DNA of 52,934 nt from Planctomycetia bacterium (GTDB lineage: Bacteria; Planctomycetota; Planctomycetia; Pirellulales; PALSA-1355): positions 1-52,934 of the forward strand of contig JACQFF010000151.1 in NCBI GenBank assembly GCA_016200205.1, written 5' to 3'. Positions 24,866 through 33,677 of the stretch are shown one piece after another. A program made the position numbers and the translations under genes. The number at the start of each line of letters is the position of its first letter. Position 1 is the stretch's first letter. The notes under the pieces were generated by a model that worked only from the letters and a program-made list of their open reading frames with translations, ran no database searches and was not told where the DNA came from.

Positions 24866-26262
24866 AGACTAACGTCGGCCAGTGGGGCCGTATAGGTATG
24901 AGTTGTATTCTGGCTGTCTTCGCTTCAAAACACGTCTTCTTCTGTCTGGTGGGGGCTGTCGTGCTGGCGGCTGGTTGCAATCGCCAGCGTGAGAAGTTGC
25001 CTGCTGAAGAGGCGGTCTCACCCGGTGATCCCAAGGCCGTCAAGGTGACGGTTCAGCCCGTCACGTTTCGCCCCGTGCAACGCACGGTAGGGGTGGTTGG
25101 CACATTGCACGGATATGAGGAGATCTCGTTGGGAGCCAAAGTTGCCGGCCGGGTCCGCAAGATTGCGCACGACGTTTCCGACCGGGTCCGGCCGGGTGAG
25201 TTGTTGCTGGAAATCGAACCGACCGATTTTCAACTCAATGTGCGGCAGGCTCAAAAGGCGTTGCAGGTGGAGCTGGCAAAGCTCGGATTAACCGAGTTGC
25301 CGAGCTTGCGTACCGACGTGACCCGCGTTCCGACCGTGGTACAAGCGCAACTCCGCCGCGACAACGCCGAAAGACGGCTCGAACGCGCGAAAGCCTTGAG
25401 AGCCAGCAAGGCTGGCACAGAAGAAGACCTTACGGAAAAAATGTCTGAATTCCGCGTCGCGCAGGCGGAGTACGACAATCAAGTTTTGGTGGCCAAAGCC
25501 GGTATCGCCGCGATCCAAGTCAAGCAAGAAGCCTTGGCCATCGCACAGCAGCAACTGCAAGACACGTTGATCCGAGTCCCCGCGCCGAGTCAGCCGGTTC
25601 CCGGCGTGGACAAAGGCGCCACGTATGCGATCACCAGCCGGCCGGTGGCCGAGGGAAGTTACGTGATGGTCGGAGCTGAATTGTTCAAGCTGGTTATCGA
25701 CCAGCCATTGAAATTTCGCGCTCCGGTGCCGGAGCGCAAGAGCGGCGCCGTCCGCCTGGGGCAAAAGGCCGACATCTACACGGCGGCTTTTCAACATCCT
25801 TTTCCAGGCGAGGTCACGCGGATCAATCCGGCGATCGATCCGCAAACGAGAACTTTCGAAGTTGAAATCCTGGTCCCGAACACTCAGGCCGAATTGAAGC
25901 CCGGCGGATTCGCCAAAACGGCCATCGTCACCGACCTCGATGAACACGCGGCCACCGTACCGCTCGAATCGCTGGTCAACTTCGCGGGCGTCAGCAAAAT
26001 CTTTCTTGTGGTCGACGGCCACGCCAAAGAAGTGCCCGTGACGCTCGGGGTCCAGGATACCGAGTGGGTAGAAATCGCCTCGCCCACCCTTCCCGAGAAT
26101 TCCCAGGTCGTCACCAGCGGACAGACCGTCATCGCGGATGGGACGGCAGTGGCCGTACGCATGCCCCCCCTTCGAAATTCGACCGTGTTGACCGCCGAAT
26201 CCGAAGTCAAATCGCGCGAGGTGCCGGTAACCCCAATGGCCCGCAAAGGGGCGACTCCGTGA
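24862..26262 (+). CDS. RND efflux membrane-fusion lipoprotein
   Basis: This 466-residue periplasmic adaptor links the RND pump to an outer-membrane channel. A long N-terminal leader ends in the lipobox VVLAAGC (Cys39), so it is a lipoprotein. The lipoyl half-domains (GYEEISLGAKVAGRVRKI...VRPGELLLEIEPTDF and the later VAEGSYVMVGAELFKLV) flank a long alpha-hairpin (about 120-240). The beta-barrel and membrane-proximal domains follow (FPGEVTRINPAIDPQTRTFEVEILVPN; VPLESLVNFAGVSKIFLV). Start ATGA overlaps the tetR stop, and its TGA overlaps the GTG start of the pump gene. No outer-membrane factor is encoded in this operon; it may share one, such as those at 49.6-52.9 kb. Confidence 0.92.
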   Translation: MKTNVGQWGRIGMSCILAVFASKHVFFCLVGAVVLAAGCNRQREKLPAEEAVSPGDPKAVKVTVQPVTFRPVQRTVGVVGTLHGYEEISLGAKVAGRVRKIAHDVSDRVRPGELLLEIEPTDFQLNVRQAQKALQVELAKLGLTELPSLRTDVTRVPTVVQAQLRRDNAERRLERAKALRASKAGTEEDLTEKMSEFRVAQAEYDNQVLVAKAGIAAIQVKQEALAIAQQQLQDTLIRVPAPSQPVPGVDKGATYAITSRPVAEGSYVMVGAELFKLVIDQPLKFRAPVPERKSGAVRLGQKADIYTAAFQHPFPGEVTRINPAIDPQTRTFEVEILVPNTQAELKPGGFAKTAIVTDLDEHAATVPLESLVNFAGVSKIFLVVDGHAKEVPVTLGVQDTEWVEIASPTLPENSQVVTSGQTVIADGTAVAVRMPPLRNSTVLTAESEVKSREVPVTPMARKGATP

Positions 26263-29200
26263 CGATTTCCGAAATCTGCATTCGCCGCCCGGTATTCACG
26301 TGGGTGCTGGTAGCCATTCCTGTCGTTCTGGGAGCGGTTTCTTATTTCGAACTCGGCGTCGACCTTTTTCCCAAGGTCGATTTCCCGGTCGTCTCAGTGA
26401 CCGCCAACCTGCCGGGCACGAGTCCCCAGGAGATGGAGACCAGCGTTACCCGGCTGATCGAAGAGGCGATCAACACCGTCTCTGGTGTCGATGAGTTGCG
26501 CTCCACCGTGCGCGAGGGAATGACCGCGGTCATCGTTCAATTCGTATTGGAGAAGGACGGCGACGTGGCCGCACAAGAGATTCGCGATAAGATTTCCGCG
26601 ATCATGAAACAACTTCCCGAGGGCATCGATCCCCCGCTGGTCGACAAATTCGATCTCGATTCGGCGCCGATCATGACCATCGGCATCTCCGGCCGCCGCG
26701 ATGTGCGTGAAGTGACTGAAATCGCCAAGCATGAAATTCAAGAAGTCCTGCCCCAAGTGCCAGGCATCGGTCGCGTGTTTCTCTCCGGCGGTCGCACGCG
26801 GGCGATCAACATCGTTCTCGACACGCACCAGTTGATCGCCTATGGACTTTCGGTGGAGGATGTGCGCCAAGCGCTCGTGACGCAGCATTTGGAAGTGCCC
26901 GGCGGAATCGTTCAACAGGGCCCGCGCGAGTTGGTGTTGCGCACGCTGGGGCGGATCAAGACGGCGGCTCAGTTCGACGAATTGATCGTCACCACGCGCA
27001 GGGGATACCCCATCCGGGTCAAGGACGTGGGACGCACCGAGGATTCGATCGAAGAGCCTCGCGGGCTGACCCGGATGGATGGCGAGAACGCCGTGAGCTT
27101 GTTTATTCAGAAGCAATCAGGAACCAACACGATCAAGGTGGTCGACGGCGTCAATAAGCTCCTGGCAAACATCCGCAAACGATTGCCCGCGGATATAGAT
27201 ATTGAAGTCGTGAACGACCAATCCCGATTCGTGCGGCGCTCGATGGAGGAAGTGAAGTTCCACTTGCTGCTGGCGGGCGTTCTGGTGTCGTTGACCATTC
27301 TGCTTTTCATCCGCGATTGGCGGACCACCGTCATTGCCACGCTGGCCATTCCTACGTCGATCATTCCCACCTTTTTGTTCATGAGCCGGATGGGCTACAC
27401 GCTCAACAACATCACGATGCTGGCGTTGATTCTGGCGATCGGGATCGTCATCGACGACGCGGTGGTGGTGCACGAGAATATCTTTCGCCACATGGAAGAA
27501 GGCGGCCTGGACGCGATGGCGGCCGCGCGCAAAGGGACGAAGGAGATCGCCTTGGCCGTGTTGGCTACCAGCTTGTCGTTGGTGGTGATTTTCGTGCCCG
27601 TGGCGTTCATGGGCGGGATGGTGGGTCGATTCTTCAGCAGCTTCGGCATGACCGTGGCCTTTGCCATTCTGATGAGCCTGTTCGTCTCGTTCACGCTGAC
27701 GCCGATGCTCTGTTCGCGATTTCTAAAGCTCGATCCAGCGGAGTCCGGACATGCCGGTTCGAAGTCGGGCGTTGTCTATCGCCTGATCGACTGGATTTAT
27801 GGCAAGTCGCTTCGATTCGCGCTGCGGTTTCGGATTCTGGTCGTGGCGGTGTGTGTGCTCGTCGTGCTCGCTACCGGCCCCATTGCAGGCCGGATGGGTT
27901 TCAACCTGGTTCCTCGCGACGATCAGAGCGAATTTCAGATCACGATCATCACGCCCGAAGAATACACGCTGGAGCGGGCGGATCGGGTGTTCGGCGAGAT
28001 TGAAGAGCGTATTGCAAAACTTCCCGGCGTGACGCACCGTTTTACGGTGATTGGCGAAAACAATAATTCCGTCGGCAAGGGCCAGGGGGACGTGACCCGC
28101 GGTTCGATTTATGTTCGCATGAAGGAGCTTGAGGAGCGAGAGTACACGCAATTCGAGGTCATGCAAAGAGCTCGGCGTATCCTCGCGGAGTATCCCGACC
28201 TGCGTACCGCCGTGATCGACGTTTCGTCCATCCAGCGATCGGGTCAGGACAGCCGCGTGTTTCATTTGCTGCTGTCGGGTCCGGAGTTGGAAAAGCTGGC
28301 GAGCTATTCGGACGCTTTGATCAAGAAATTGCGGCAAATCCCGGGTCTGGCGGACGTGGATTCCACCATGTCGCTCCGCAAGCCGGAGGTTCAGGTCTCG
28401 ATCGACCGCGAACGAGCCAGCGACTTGGGCATTCCGGTCCAAACGATCGCCACCACGCTCAACGTTCTTGTCGGAGGCTCGCCCATCTCGAGATTCACCG
28501 ACGGCGCCGAACAGTACGACATTTGGTTGCGGGCCGACAGGCAGTTTCGCGCGAATCCCCAGCAGCTCGATTTGCTCTCGATTCCCTCGCCCAAGGTGGG
28601 TCTGGTTGAGTTGAGCAGCCTGGCCAAAGTGACCGAATCGCGCGGGCCCAGCCAAATCGACCGTTTCAATCGACAGCGGACCGTGACGATTTTGGCTAAC
28701 CCCGAAAAAATATCGCTCAGCGAGGCCAAGGAAAAATCGCAACAGGCCTTGGCTTCCTTGAATCTGCCTCCTCAATACCAAGCGGAGTTTTCCGGCCAAT
28801 CAAAAACATTGGAGGAAACAGCTTACTATTTTTTCATCGCGCTGGGGCTGAGCATTTCATTCATGTATCTGATTCTGGCCGCCCAATTCGAAAGCTGGAT
28901 GAACCCGCTGGCCATCTTGTCGGCTTTGCCGGTCACCATTCCCTTCGGTCTGCTGTCGCTCGTGCTGTTCCGGCAGCCGATGGATCTGTACGCGATGTTC
29001 GGCCTGTTCATGTTGGTTGGGATTGTCAAAAAAAATGGCATTTTGCAGGTCGACAAGACCAACGAACTGCGCCGCGCGGGCTTGCCGCGGGAGCGGGCCA
29101 TTCTCGAAGCCAACCATACCAGGCTGCGGCCCATTTTGATGACCACGATGATGCTCATCGCGGCCATGATCCCCATCGCCTTGGGCCAAGGCCCGGGTGC

Positions 29201-29375
29201 CGGGGCCCGGGCCAGCATGGCCAAAGTGATCATCGGCGGACAAATGCTCAGTTTGCTGCTGGCCCTGCTCGTCACGCCGGTGACGTATTCGTTGTTGGAT
29301 AGCCTGACGGGGCTCTTTGGCTGGAAGAGGGCACCAAACCCGGCTCCTCAATTGGCATCTGCCGCCACCGAATAG
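26259..29375 (+). CDS. RND efflux pump permease (hydrophobe/amphiphile type)
   Basis: This 1038-residue inner-membrane antiporter has the family's usual length and twelve transmembrane segments. The N-terminus TISEICIRRPVFTWVLVAIPVVLGAVSY and GVDLFPKVDFPVVSVTANLPGTSPQEMETSV are diagnostic. The proton-relay pair is intact in transmembrane segment 4 (IGIVIDDAVVVHENIFRHMEEGG). FVPVAFMGGMVGRFFSSFGMTVAFAILMSLFVSFTLTPML is the segment 5-6 motif; the second half repeats the fold and ends with LVGIVKKNGILQVD and RLRPILMTTMMLIAAMIPIALGQGPGAGARASMA. GTG at 26259 overlaps the adaptor stop by four bases. It is the last gene of the TetR-regulated operon and is only distantly related to the second pump at 44.0-47.3 kb. 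Confidence 0.95.
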   Translation: MTISEICIRRPVFTWVLVAIPVVLGAVSYFELGVDLFPKVDFPVVSVTANLPGTSPQEMETSVTRLIEEAINTVSGVDELRSTVREGMTAVIVQFVLEKDGDVAAQEIRDKISAIMKQLPEGIDPPLVDKFDLDSAPIMTIGISGRRDVREVTEIAKHEIQEVLPQVPGIGRVFLSGGRTRAINIVLDTHQLIAYGLSVEDVRQALVTQHLEVPGGIVQQGPRELVLRTLGRIKTAAQFDELIVTTRRGYPIRVKDVGRTEDSIEEPRGLTRMDGENAVSLFIQKQSGTNTIKVVDGVNKLLANIRKRLPADIDIEVVNDQSRFVRRSMEEVKFHLLLAGVLVSLTILLFIRDWRTTVIATLAIPTSIIPTFLFMSRMGYTLNNITMLALILAIGIVIDDAVVVHENIFRHMEEGGLDAMAAARKGTKEIALAVLATSLSLVVIFVPVAFMGGMVGRFFSSFGMTVAFAILMSLFVSFTLTPMLCSRFLKLDPAESGHAGSKSGVVYRLIDWIYGKSLRFALRFRILVVAVCVLVVLATGPIAGRMGFNLVPRDDQSEFQITIITPEEYTLERADRVFGEIEERIAKLPGVTHRFTVIGENNNSVGKGQGDVTRGSIYVRMKELEEREYTQFEVMQRARRILAEYPDLRTAVIDVSSIQRSGQDSRVFHLLLSGPELEKLASYSDALIKKLRQIPGLADVDSTMSLRKPEVQVSIDRERASDLGIPVQTIATTLNVLVGGSPISRFTDGAEQYDIWLRADRQFRANPQQLDLLSIPSPKVGLVELSSLAKVTESRGPSQIDRFNRQRTVTILANPEKISLSEAKEKSQQALASLNLPPQYQAEFSGQSKTLEETAYYFFIALGLSISFMYLILAAQFESWMNPLAILSALPVTIPFGLLSLVLFRQPMDLYAMFGLFMLVGIVKKNGILQVDKTNELRRAGLPRERAILEANHTRLRPILMTTMMLIAAMIPIALGQGPGAGARASMAKVIIGGQMLSLLLALLVTPVTYSLLDSLTGLFGWKRAPNPAPQLASAATE

Positions 29376-29466
29376 TGGCACGGCGGTTCCGCTGGCGGTA
29401 CACTGCTTCCCATAGCAAGCCGAATCCTGCCCCTGGCTCGTCGCTGTTCGGCTCGGGAGCTTTCGC

Positions 29467-30618
29467 ATGTGCGAACATCAGTTATCGCAACGCCGTTTTC
29501 TGGCATTGGGCCCGCTGGCCATCGCGCTTGCAGCGACAACCTTATGCTTCTGCGAAATCACGGTTGCCCAGAGCGACTCGTCGGCGCGGCACATGCTCTA
29601 CGTCGCCGTGCCGGGCGTGCGTGACTTTCTCGAATATGGTGGTCATGGGTTGCTGGTGTTCGATATCGACCAGGGTCATAAATTCGTCAAACGCATCGCC
29701 ACCGCAGGACTCGACGAGCAAGGCCAACCGTTAAACGTCAAAGGCATCTGTGCCAGCGCCGTCACCGGGCGGGTGTACATCAGCACGACCCGGCAACTGA
29801 TGTGTCTGGACCTGGGAACCGAGAAACTGCTCTGGGAGAAAACTTACGAGGCCGGCTGCGATCGCATGTCCATGACTCCCGACGGCAAAACGATCTATTT
29901 ACCCTCGCTCGAAGGGCCCCACTGGTACGTGGTCGAGGCCAACAGCGGCGAAATCTTGCAAACGATCGTGACCAACTCAGGGGCACATAACACCGTTTGC
30001 GGTCCCTCCGGTGGATTCGCGTATTTAGCCGGACTGAAATCGCCGCTGTTGCGGGTCGTTGACACACAGAATTACAGCGTCAAGTCCGTCGGTCCCTTCG
30101 ACGCCAGCGTGCGTCCCTTCACGATCGACGGTTGTGAAAAACGGTGCTACGTCAATGTGAACGAGCTGCTAGGTTTCGAAATCGGCGATCTTGCGACAGG
30201 TCAAAAGCTTGCAAGGGTCGAAGTTCAAGGCTTTCAAAAAGGTCCGACCAAACGGCACGGCTGCCCTAGCCACGGGATTGGTCTGACGCCCGACGAGAAA
30301 GAACTTTGGCTCACCGATGCCGCCAATAGCCGCGTCCATATATTCGATATGACGTCCATGCCGCCCCGGCAGCTCACGAGCATTCAACTGCGCGACCAGC
30401 CCGGCTGGATCACCTTTGGCATGGACGGGAATTATGCGTATCCATCAACGGGCGACATCATCGAGACCAAAAGCAGAAAAATCGTGGCCCGGCTATCGGA
30501 CGAGAAAAACCGGCAGGTTCAGAGCGAAAAAATGATCGAAATCGAGCTGCGGGGAACCCGGGCGGTGCGCGTTGGCGATCAATTCGGCCTCGGACGGGTT
30601 GCCGCCGGCGCCAAGTAG
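29467..30618 (+). CDS. Exported beta-propeller (YncE/SMP-30-like) protein
   Basis: This 383-residue protein has an N-terminal Tat-like or Sec signal (LSQRRFLALGPLAIALAATTL). Beta-propeller blades follow, with the repeated pattern of a regulatory phrase and strand: GRVYISTTRQLMCLDLGTEKLLWEK, DRMSMTPDGKTIYLPSLEGPHWYVVEANSGEILQTI, GIGLTPDEKELWLTDAANSRVHIFDM, GWITFGMDGNYAYPSTGDIIETKSRKIV. The family includes YncE-like and quinoprotein-related periplasmic proteins; no catalytic residues can be named. It follows the RND pump by about 90 bases and precedes the oxidoreductase by 188, so co-transcription is uncertain. Confidence 0.8.
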   Translation: MCEHQLSQRRFLALGPLAIALAATTLCFCEITVAQSDSSARHMLYVAVPGVRDFLEYGGHGLLVFDIDQGHKFVKRIATAGLDEQGQPLNVKGICASAVTGRVYISTTRQLMCLDLGTEKLLWEKTYEAGCDRMSMTPDGKTIYLPSLEGPHWYVVEANSGEILQTIVTNSGAHNTVCGPSGGFAYLAGLKSPLLRVVDTQNYSVKSVGPFDASVRPFTIDGCEKRCYVNVNELLGFEIGDLATGQKLARVEVQGFQKGPTKRHGCPSHGIGLTPDEKELWLTDAANSRVHIFDMTSMPPRQLTSIQLRDQPGWITFGMDGNYAYPSTGDIIETKSRKIVARLSDEKNRQVQSEKMIEIELRGTRAVRVGDQFGLGRVAAGAK

Positions 30619-30805
30619 CGTCGAGAAACTTATCCGGTAGGTCGCCGAGGGGAGTAGCACGACGCGAAAAAGGTGTGCATACTGTACGGAGCCAAGTATT
30701 CCTACCCAGCCCGGATGACCTTTGCCGCCGCGGGCACGACATCCCCATGGGCTTCGCTGACGCGAAGCCGATCCTTCCAGTTCATAACCCAGGAGAGAGC
30801 TCCTC

Positions 30806-32179
30806 ATGAGCGAAAAGAGCAAACCAGCCCCCTCGCGTCGCGAGTTTTTGCAAAACACAGGCCGAATTGCCGCAGCGACTGCTCTGGCCTCGATGGTCGT
30901 CCCTCACGTCCATGCGGCCGAAGACAACACGATACGGGTGGCCCTGGTCGGCTGTGGTGGCCGTGGCACGGGCGCCGCCGCGAATGCTCTATCGGTTCAG
31001 CAAGGCCCCGTGAAGCTCGTCGCGATGGCCGACGTCTTTCCAAACCGTCTGTCGGCTAGTTTTGATGCACTGAAGCAGCAAGCCAGCGATCGGATGGACG
31101 TTCCCGAGGATCGCAAGTTCATCGGCTTCGATGCCTACCAGAAGGCGCTGGATTGTCTGCGGAACGGTGATGTGGCTATTTTCGCAACACCTCCGGCGTT
31201 CCGCTGGGTGCATTTCAAGTACGCGATCGAGAAGGGGCTGAACGTGTTCATGGAGAAGCCCGTCACGGTCGATGGTCCGACCTCGCGCAAAATGCTCGCT
31301 CTGGCCGAGGAATCCCAAAAGAAAAACCTCAAAGTCGGCGTGGGCCTGATGTGCCGACACTGCAAAGCTCGAGCGGAACTTTTCAAGCGGATCAAGAACG
31401 ACGAAATCGGCGAAATCACCATGCTGCGCGCCTACCGGATGAGCGGCCCGATCGGCTCGGCATTTTCCGGACCCAAGCCGAAGGAGGCCAATGAGCTGAT
31501 GTGGCAGATTGCGCGGTTTCACAGTTTCCTCTGGGCCAGCGGCGGGTGCTACAGCGACTTCCTAATCCACAATATCGACGAGTGCTGCTGGATGAAGGAC
31601 GCCTGGCCGGCAAAGGCCCAGGCCCTGGGCGGCCGGCATTATCGGGGCGATAACGTGGATCAAAACTTCGACAGCTATTCGGTGGAATACACTTTCGACG
31701 ATGGCACCAAACTGCTTCTCGATGGTCGCAACATCGGCGGCTGCCACGACGAGTTCGCCAGTTTTGCCCACGGCACGAAAGGCTCAGCGGTCATTTCCAC
31801 GTCGTCCCACACGCCGGCTAAGTGTCGAATCTACAAGGGGCACAATGCCAAACGCGGCGAGCTGGCCTGGGCCTTCCCGCAGCCTGAGCCAAATCCCTAC
31901 CAACTCGAGTGGGATGATTTGATTGACGCGATCCGCGGCGACAAGCCGTATAACGAGGTCAAGCGCGGCACCGAAGCCAGCCTGGTCACCTCGATGGGCC
32001 GCATGGCCGCTCATACCGGCCAGGTTGTCACTTGGGACGACATCCTCAATTGCGAGCACGAATTCGCGCCTGACGTCGACAAATTGACGATCGGTGGGCC
32101 CGCTCCGATTCAGGCTAACTCCGACGGCAAATATCCGGTTCCGCAGCCTGGAATCACGACCAGGCGGGAATACGCCTGA
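30806..32179 (+). CDS. Gfo/Idh/MocA-family oxidoreductase, Tat-exported
   Basis: This 457-residue NAD(P)-dependent dehydrogenase-like protein has a Tat signal (SRREFLQNTGRIAAATALAS) that would carry it folded, with bound cofactor, across the membrane. The Rossmann motif is VALVGCGGRGTGAAANAL, and the conserved EKP (MEKPVTVDG) holds the lysine that contacts cofactor and substrate. The C-terminal alpha/beta domain includes GGCYSDFLIHNIDECCWMKDAWPAKAQALGGRHYRGDN. Planctomycetes carry many exported members, possibly acting on sugars or cyclitols. AGGAGAG lies upstream of the ATG. The substrate is unknown. Confidence 0.92.
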   Translation: MSEKSKPAPSRREFLQNTGRIAAATALASMVVPHVHAAEDNTIRVALVGCGGRGTGAAANALSVQQGPVKLVAMADVFPNRLSASFDALKQQASDRMDVPEDRKFIGFDAYQKALDCLRNGDVAIFATPPAFRWVHFKYAIEKGLNVFMEKPVTVDGPTSRKMLALAEESQKKNLKVGVGLMCRHCKARAELFKRIKNDEIGEITMLRAYRMSGPIGSAFSGPKPKEANELMWQIARFHSFLWASGGCYSDFLIHNIDECCWMKDAWPAKAQALGGRHYRGDNVDQNFDSYSVEYTFDDGTKLLLDGRNIGGCHDEFASFAHGTKGSAVISTSSHTPAKCRIYKGHNAKRGELAWAFPQPEPNPYQLEWDDLIDAIRGDKPYNEVKRGTEASLVTSMGRMAAHTGQVVTWDDILNCEHEFAPDVDKLTIGGPAPIQANSDGKYPVPQPGITTRREYA

Positions 32180-32194
32180 GCGAACGCTCTGCTC

Positions 32195-33283
32195 TCACAG
32201 AAGACTTCGCGCCGGGGATGTGTAAGCGGAAACAGGGGCGGGCTTGCCATAGTAGAAGCCCTGCGCCAGGACGAAGTCCATCTCACGGCAGACCGTCCCT
32301 TCTTCCTCGCACTCGATCCCCTCGGCTACCGGCAAAACCCCAAGCTCGGAGACAAGTCGTACGAGGTGAGCCAGCACCTGCTGCCGTTGGGAAGAGGCGC
32401 GGTGGATATCCTGGACCATTTGCCGATCGAACTTGAGGTAGTGAGGCCGGACCTCGGCTAGTTCGAACAGCCGCGCTTGTCCCGCTCCGAAATCGTCGAA
32501 GGCCAGGCACATGTTCAAGTCGTCCAACCCTGAACGCAGTTCTTTCATGGTCGAGACGTCGGTGACAGCAGCCTCGTGGATTTCCACCGTGATTGGCTGC
32601 GACGCGGCGAGCCGCCGCAGGGATTTCATGGAATCGAGCAGCCCTTCCTCGACCAGTTCCCTTGGGTGCGTGTTGACGAAGATGTGAGGCGGCTCGGAAA
32701 ACATGGCGCTGCTCCGCACGCCTTCTATTCGCATGGCCCTGCTCAGCTCGACTTCGGCATTCAGTTGGGCGGCGGCGCGGAACATCGTGGCGGGGGTCTC
32801 CAAACCGACCAACCGGCTGCGACTGAGAACCTCGTAGGCCACGGTGTGATTGTCGCGCAATTCAACGACCGCCTGAAAATATGCCACCACCGCGCGCTCG
32901 GTCACCAACTTTTCGAATTGCACCAGGCCCAACGCTCGATCGCATACGTCCTCGACCATCGTCCGCGAATCGAGGTCGCTCGACTGCTGACCGAGGCGAA
33001 ACGGCATGTCGGCGAACTGGATCATGTCGTCGTGATGGACCTCGATCTGGTCCCCGACTCGATCGCCGTTGACGTACGTACCGTTGGTGCTGTGCAGGTC
33101 TCGCAAAAACAGCGAGCTACCCTGGGTAACAAATTCCGCATGCAGGCTGGACATGGATGGTCGTGAGAGGCACAGCGAGAGATCGGTTCGCCGACCAACG
33201 CGGAACGGCATCGTATGCAACGGGATGCATCGCAGTCGTTCGTCCTGGCTCAATTGACCGGTTAGCATCCATGTGGTTTTCAT
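32195..33283 (-). CDS. FHA-EAL protein: phosphothreonine-binding domain fused to c-di-GMP phosphodiesterase domain
   Basis: This 362-residue cytoplasmic protein starts with an FHA domain (about 20-100: FRVGRRTDLSLCLSRPSMSSLHAEF, LRDLHSTNGTYVNGD). Its Arg, Ser, His and Asn-Gly phosphothreonine-recognition residues are in place. An EAL domain follows (about 125-355). EAL catalytic residues appear intact: Glu151 (EVL in place of EAL), Asn204 (FVNTHP), Glu234 (VEIHE), Asp263-Asp264 (AFDDFGAG), Lys284 (YLKFDRQ), Glu321/Glu324 (AEGIECEEE), Gln341 (AQGFYYGKP). ATG at 33283 is chosen; the frame is open to 33361. It is divergent from the AAA/kinase-tubulin cluster, so the FHA domain is a plausible reader of that kinase's products. 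This is an inference. Confidence 0.88.
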   Translation of the reverse strand: MKTTWMLTGQLSQDERLRCIPLHTMPFRVGRRTDLSLCLSRPSMSSLHAEFVTQGSSLFLRDLHSTNGTYVNGDRVGDQIEVHHDDMIQFADMPFRLGQQSSDLDSRTMVEDVCDRALGLVQFEKLVTERAVVAYFQAVVELRDNHTVAYEVLSRSRLVGLETPATMFRAAAQLNAEVELSRAMRIEGVRSSAMFSEPPHIFVNTHPRELVEEGLLDSMKSLRRLAASQPITVEIHEAAVTDVSTMKELRSGLDDLNMCLAFDDFGAGQARLFELAEVRPHYLKFDRQMVQDIHRASSQRQQVLAHLVRLVSELGVLPVAEGIECEEEGTVCREMDFVLAQGFYYGKPAPVSAYTSPARSLL

Positions 33284-33677
33284 GAACACTGCCCTTTTGT
33301 CCGCCCGCGCTATAAAAATGAAATAGCGCGGTCCGAATTGATTCTCGCGGCGCGGTGACAACCCTTTTTCCGGCAGCCTGGAACACTATGCACGTGAAAA
33401 TATAACTTACGGCTCGGGCGTGCAGCGTGATCAACCGCGAGAATCGATTTGACTGAATTCGATCCGGCAGGTCGTAGGCTTTTTACGGACTGTGCGGCTT
33501 GAATGGGCAGCAATCCTTGCCTTTGGAAACGACAACATCAGCGCACCGGAATCCCGAGACTCGTAAAAATTGCAGCCGACAATTGCCCGAGGTGGCCATA
33601 ACCTAGGATTATCCTGAAAGCACAGTGCAGGTTTTTCTTGTTTGCCGAGTGCCTTGAAAATCCGTTGGAACGTCACG
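33284..33677. other. Divergent intergenic region between FHA-EAL and AAA genes
   Basis: These 394 bases hold no convincing gene. The region should contain both divergent promoters. An imperfect palindrome, ataacctaggattat near 33599-33613, is the only structured site I noticed; its role is unknown. Confidence 0.4.

Noticed and set aside
25250-25600. Possible extra short genes inside the membrane-fusion gene
   Set aside because: All are overlapping frames of the adaptor's alpha-hairpin; the sense frame is continuous and matches the family.
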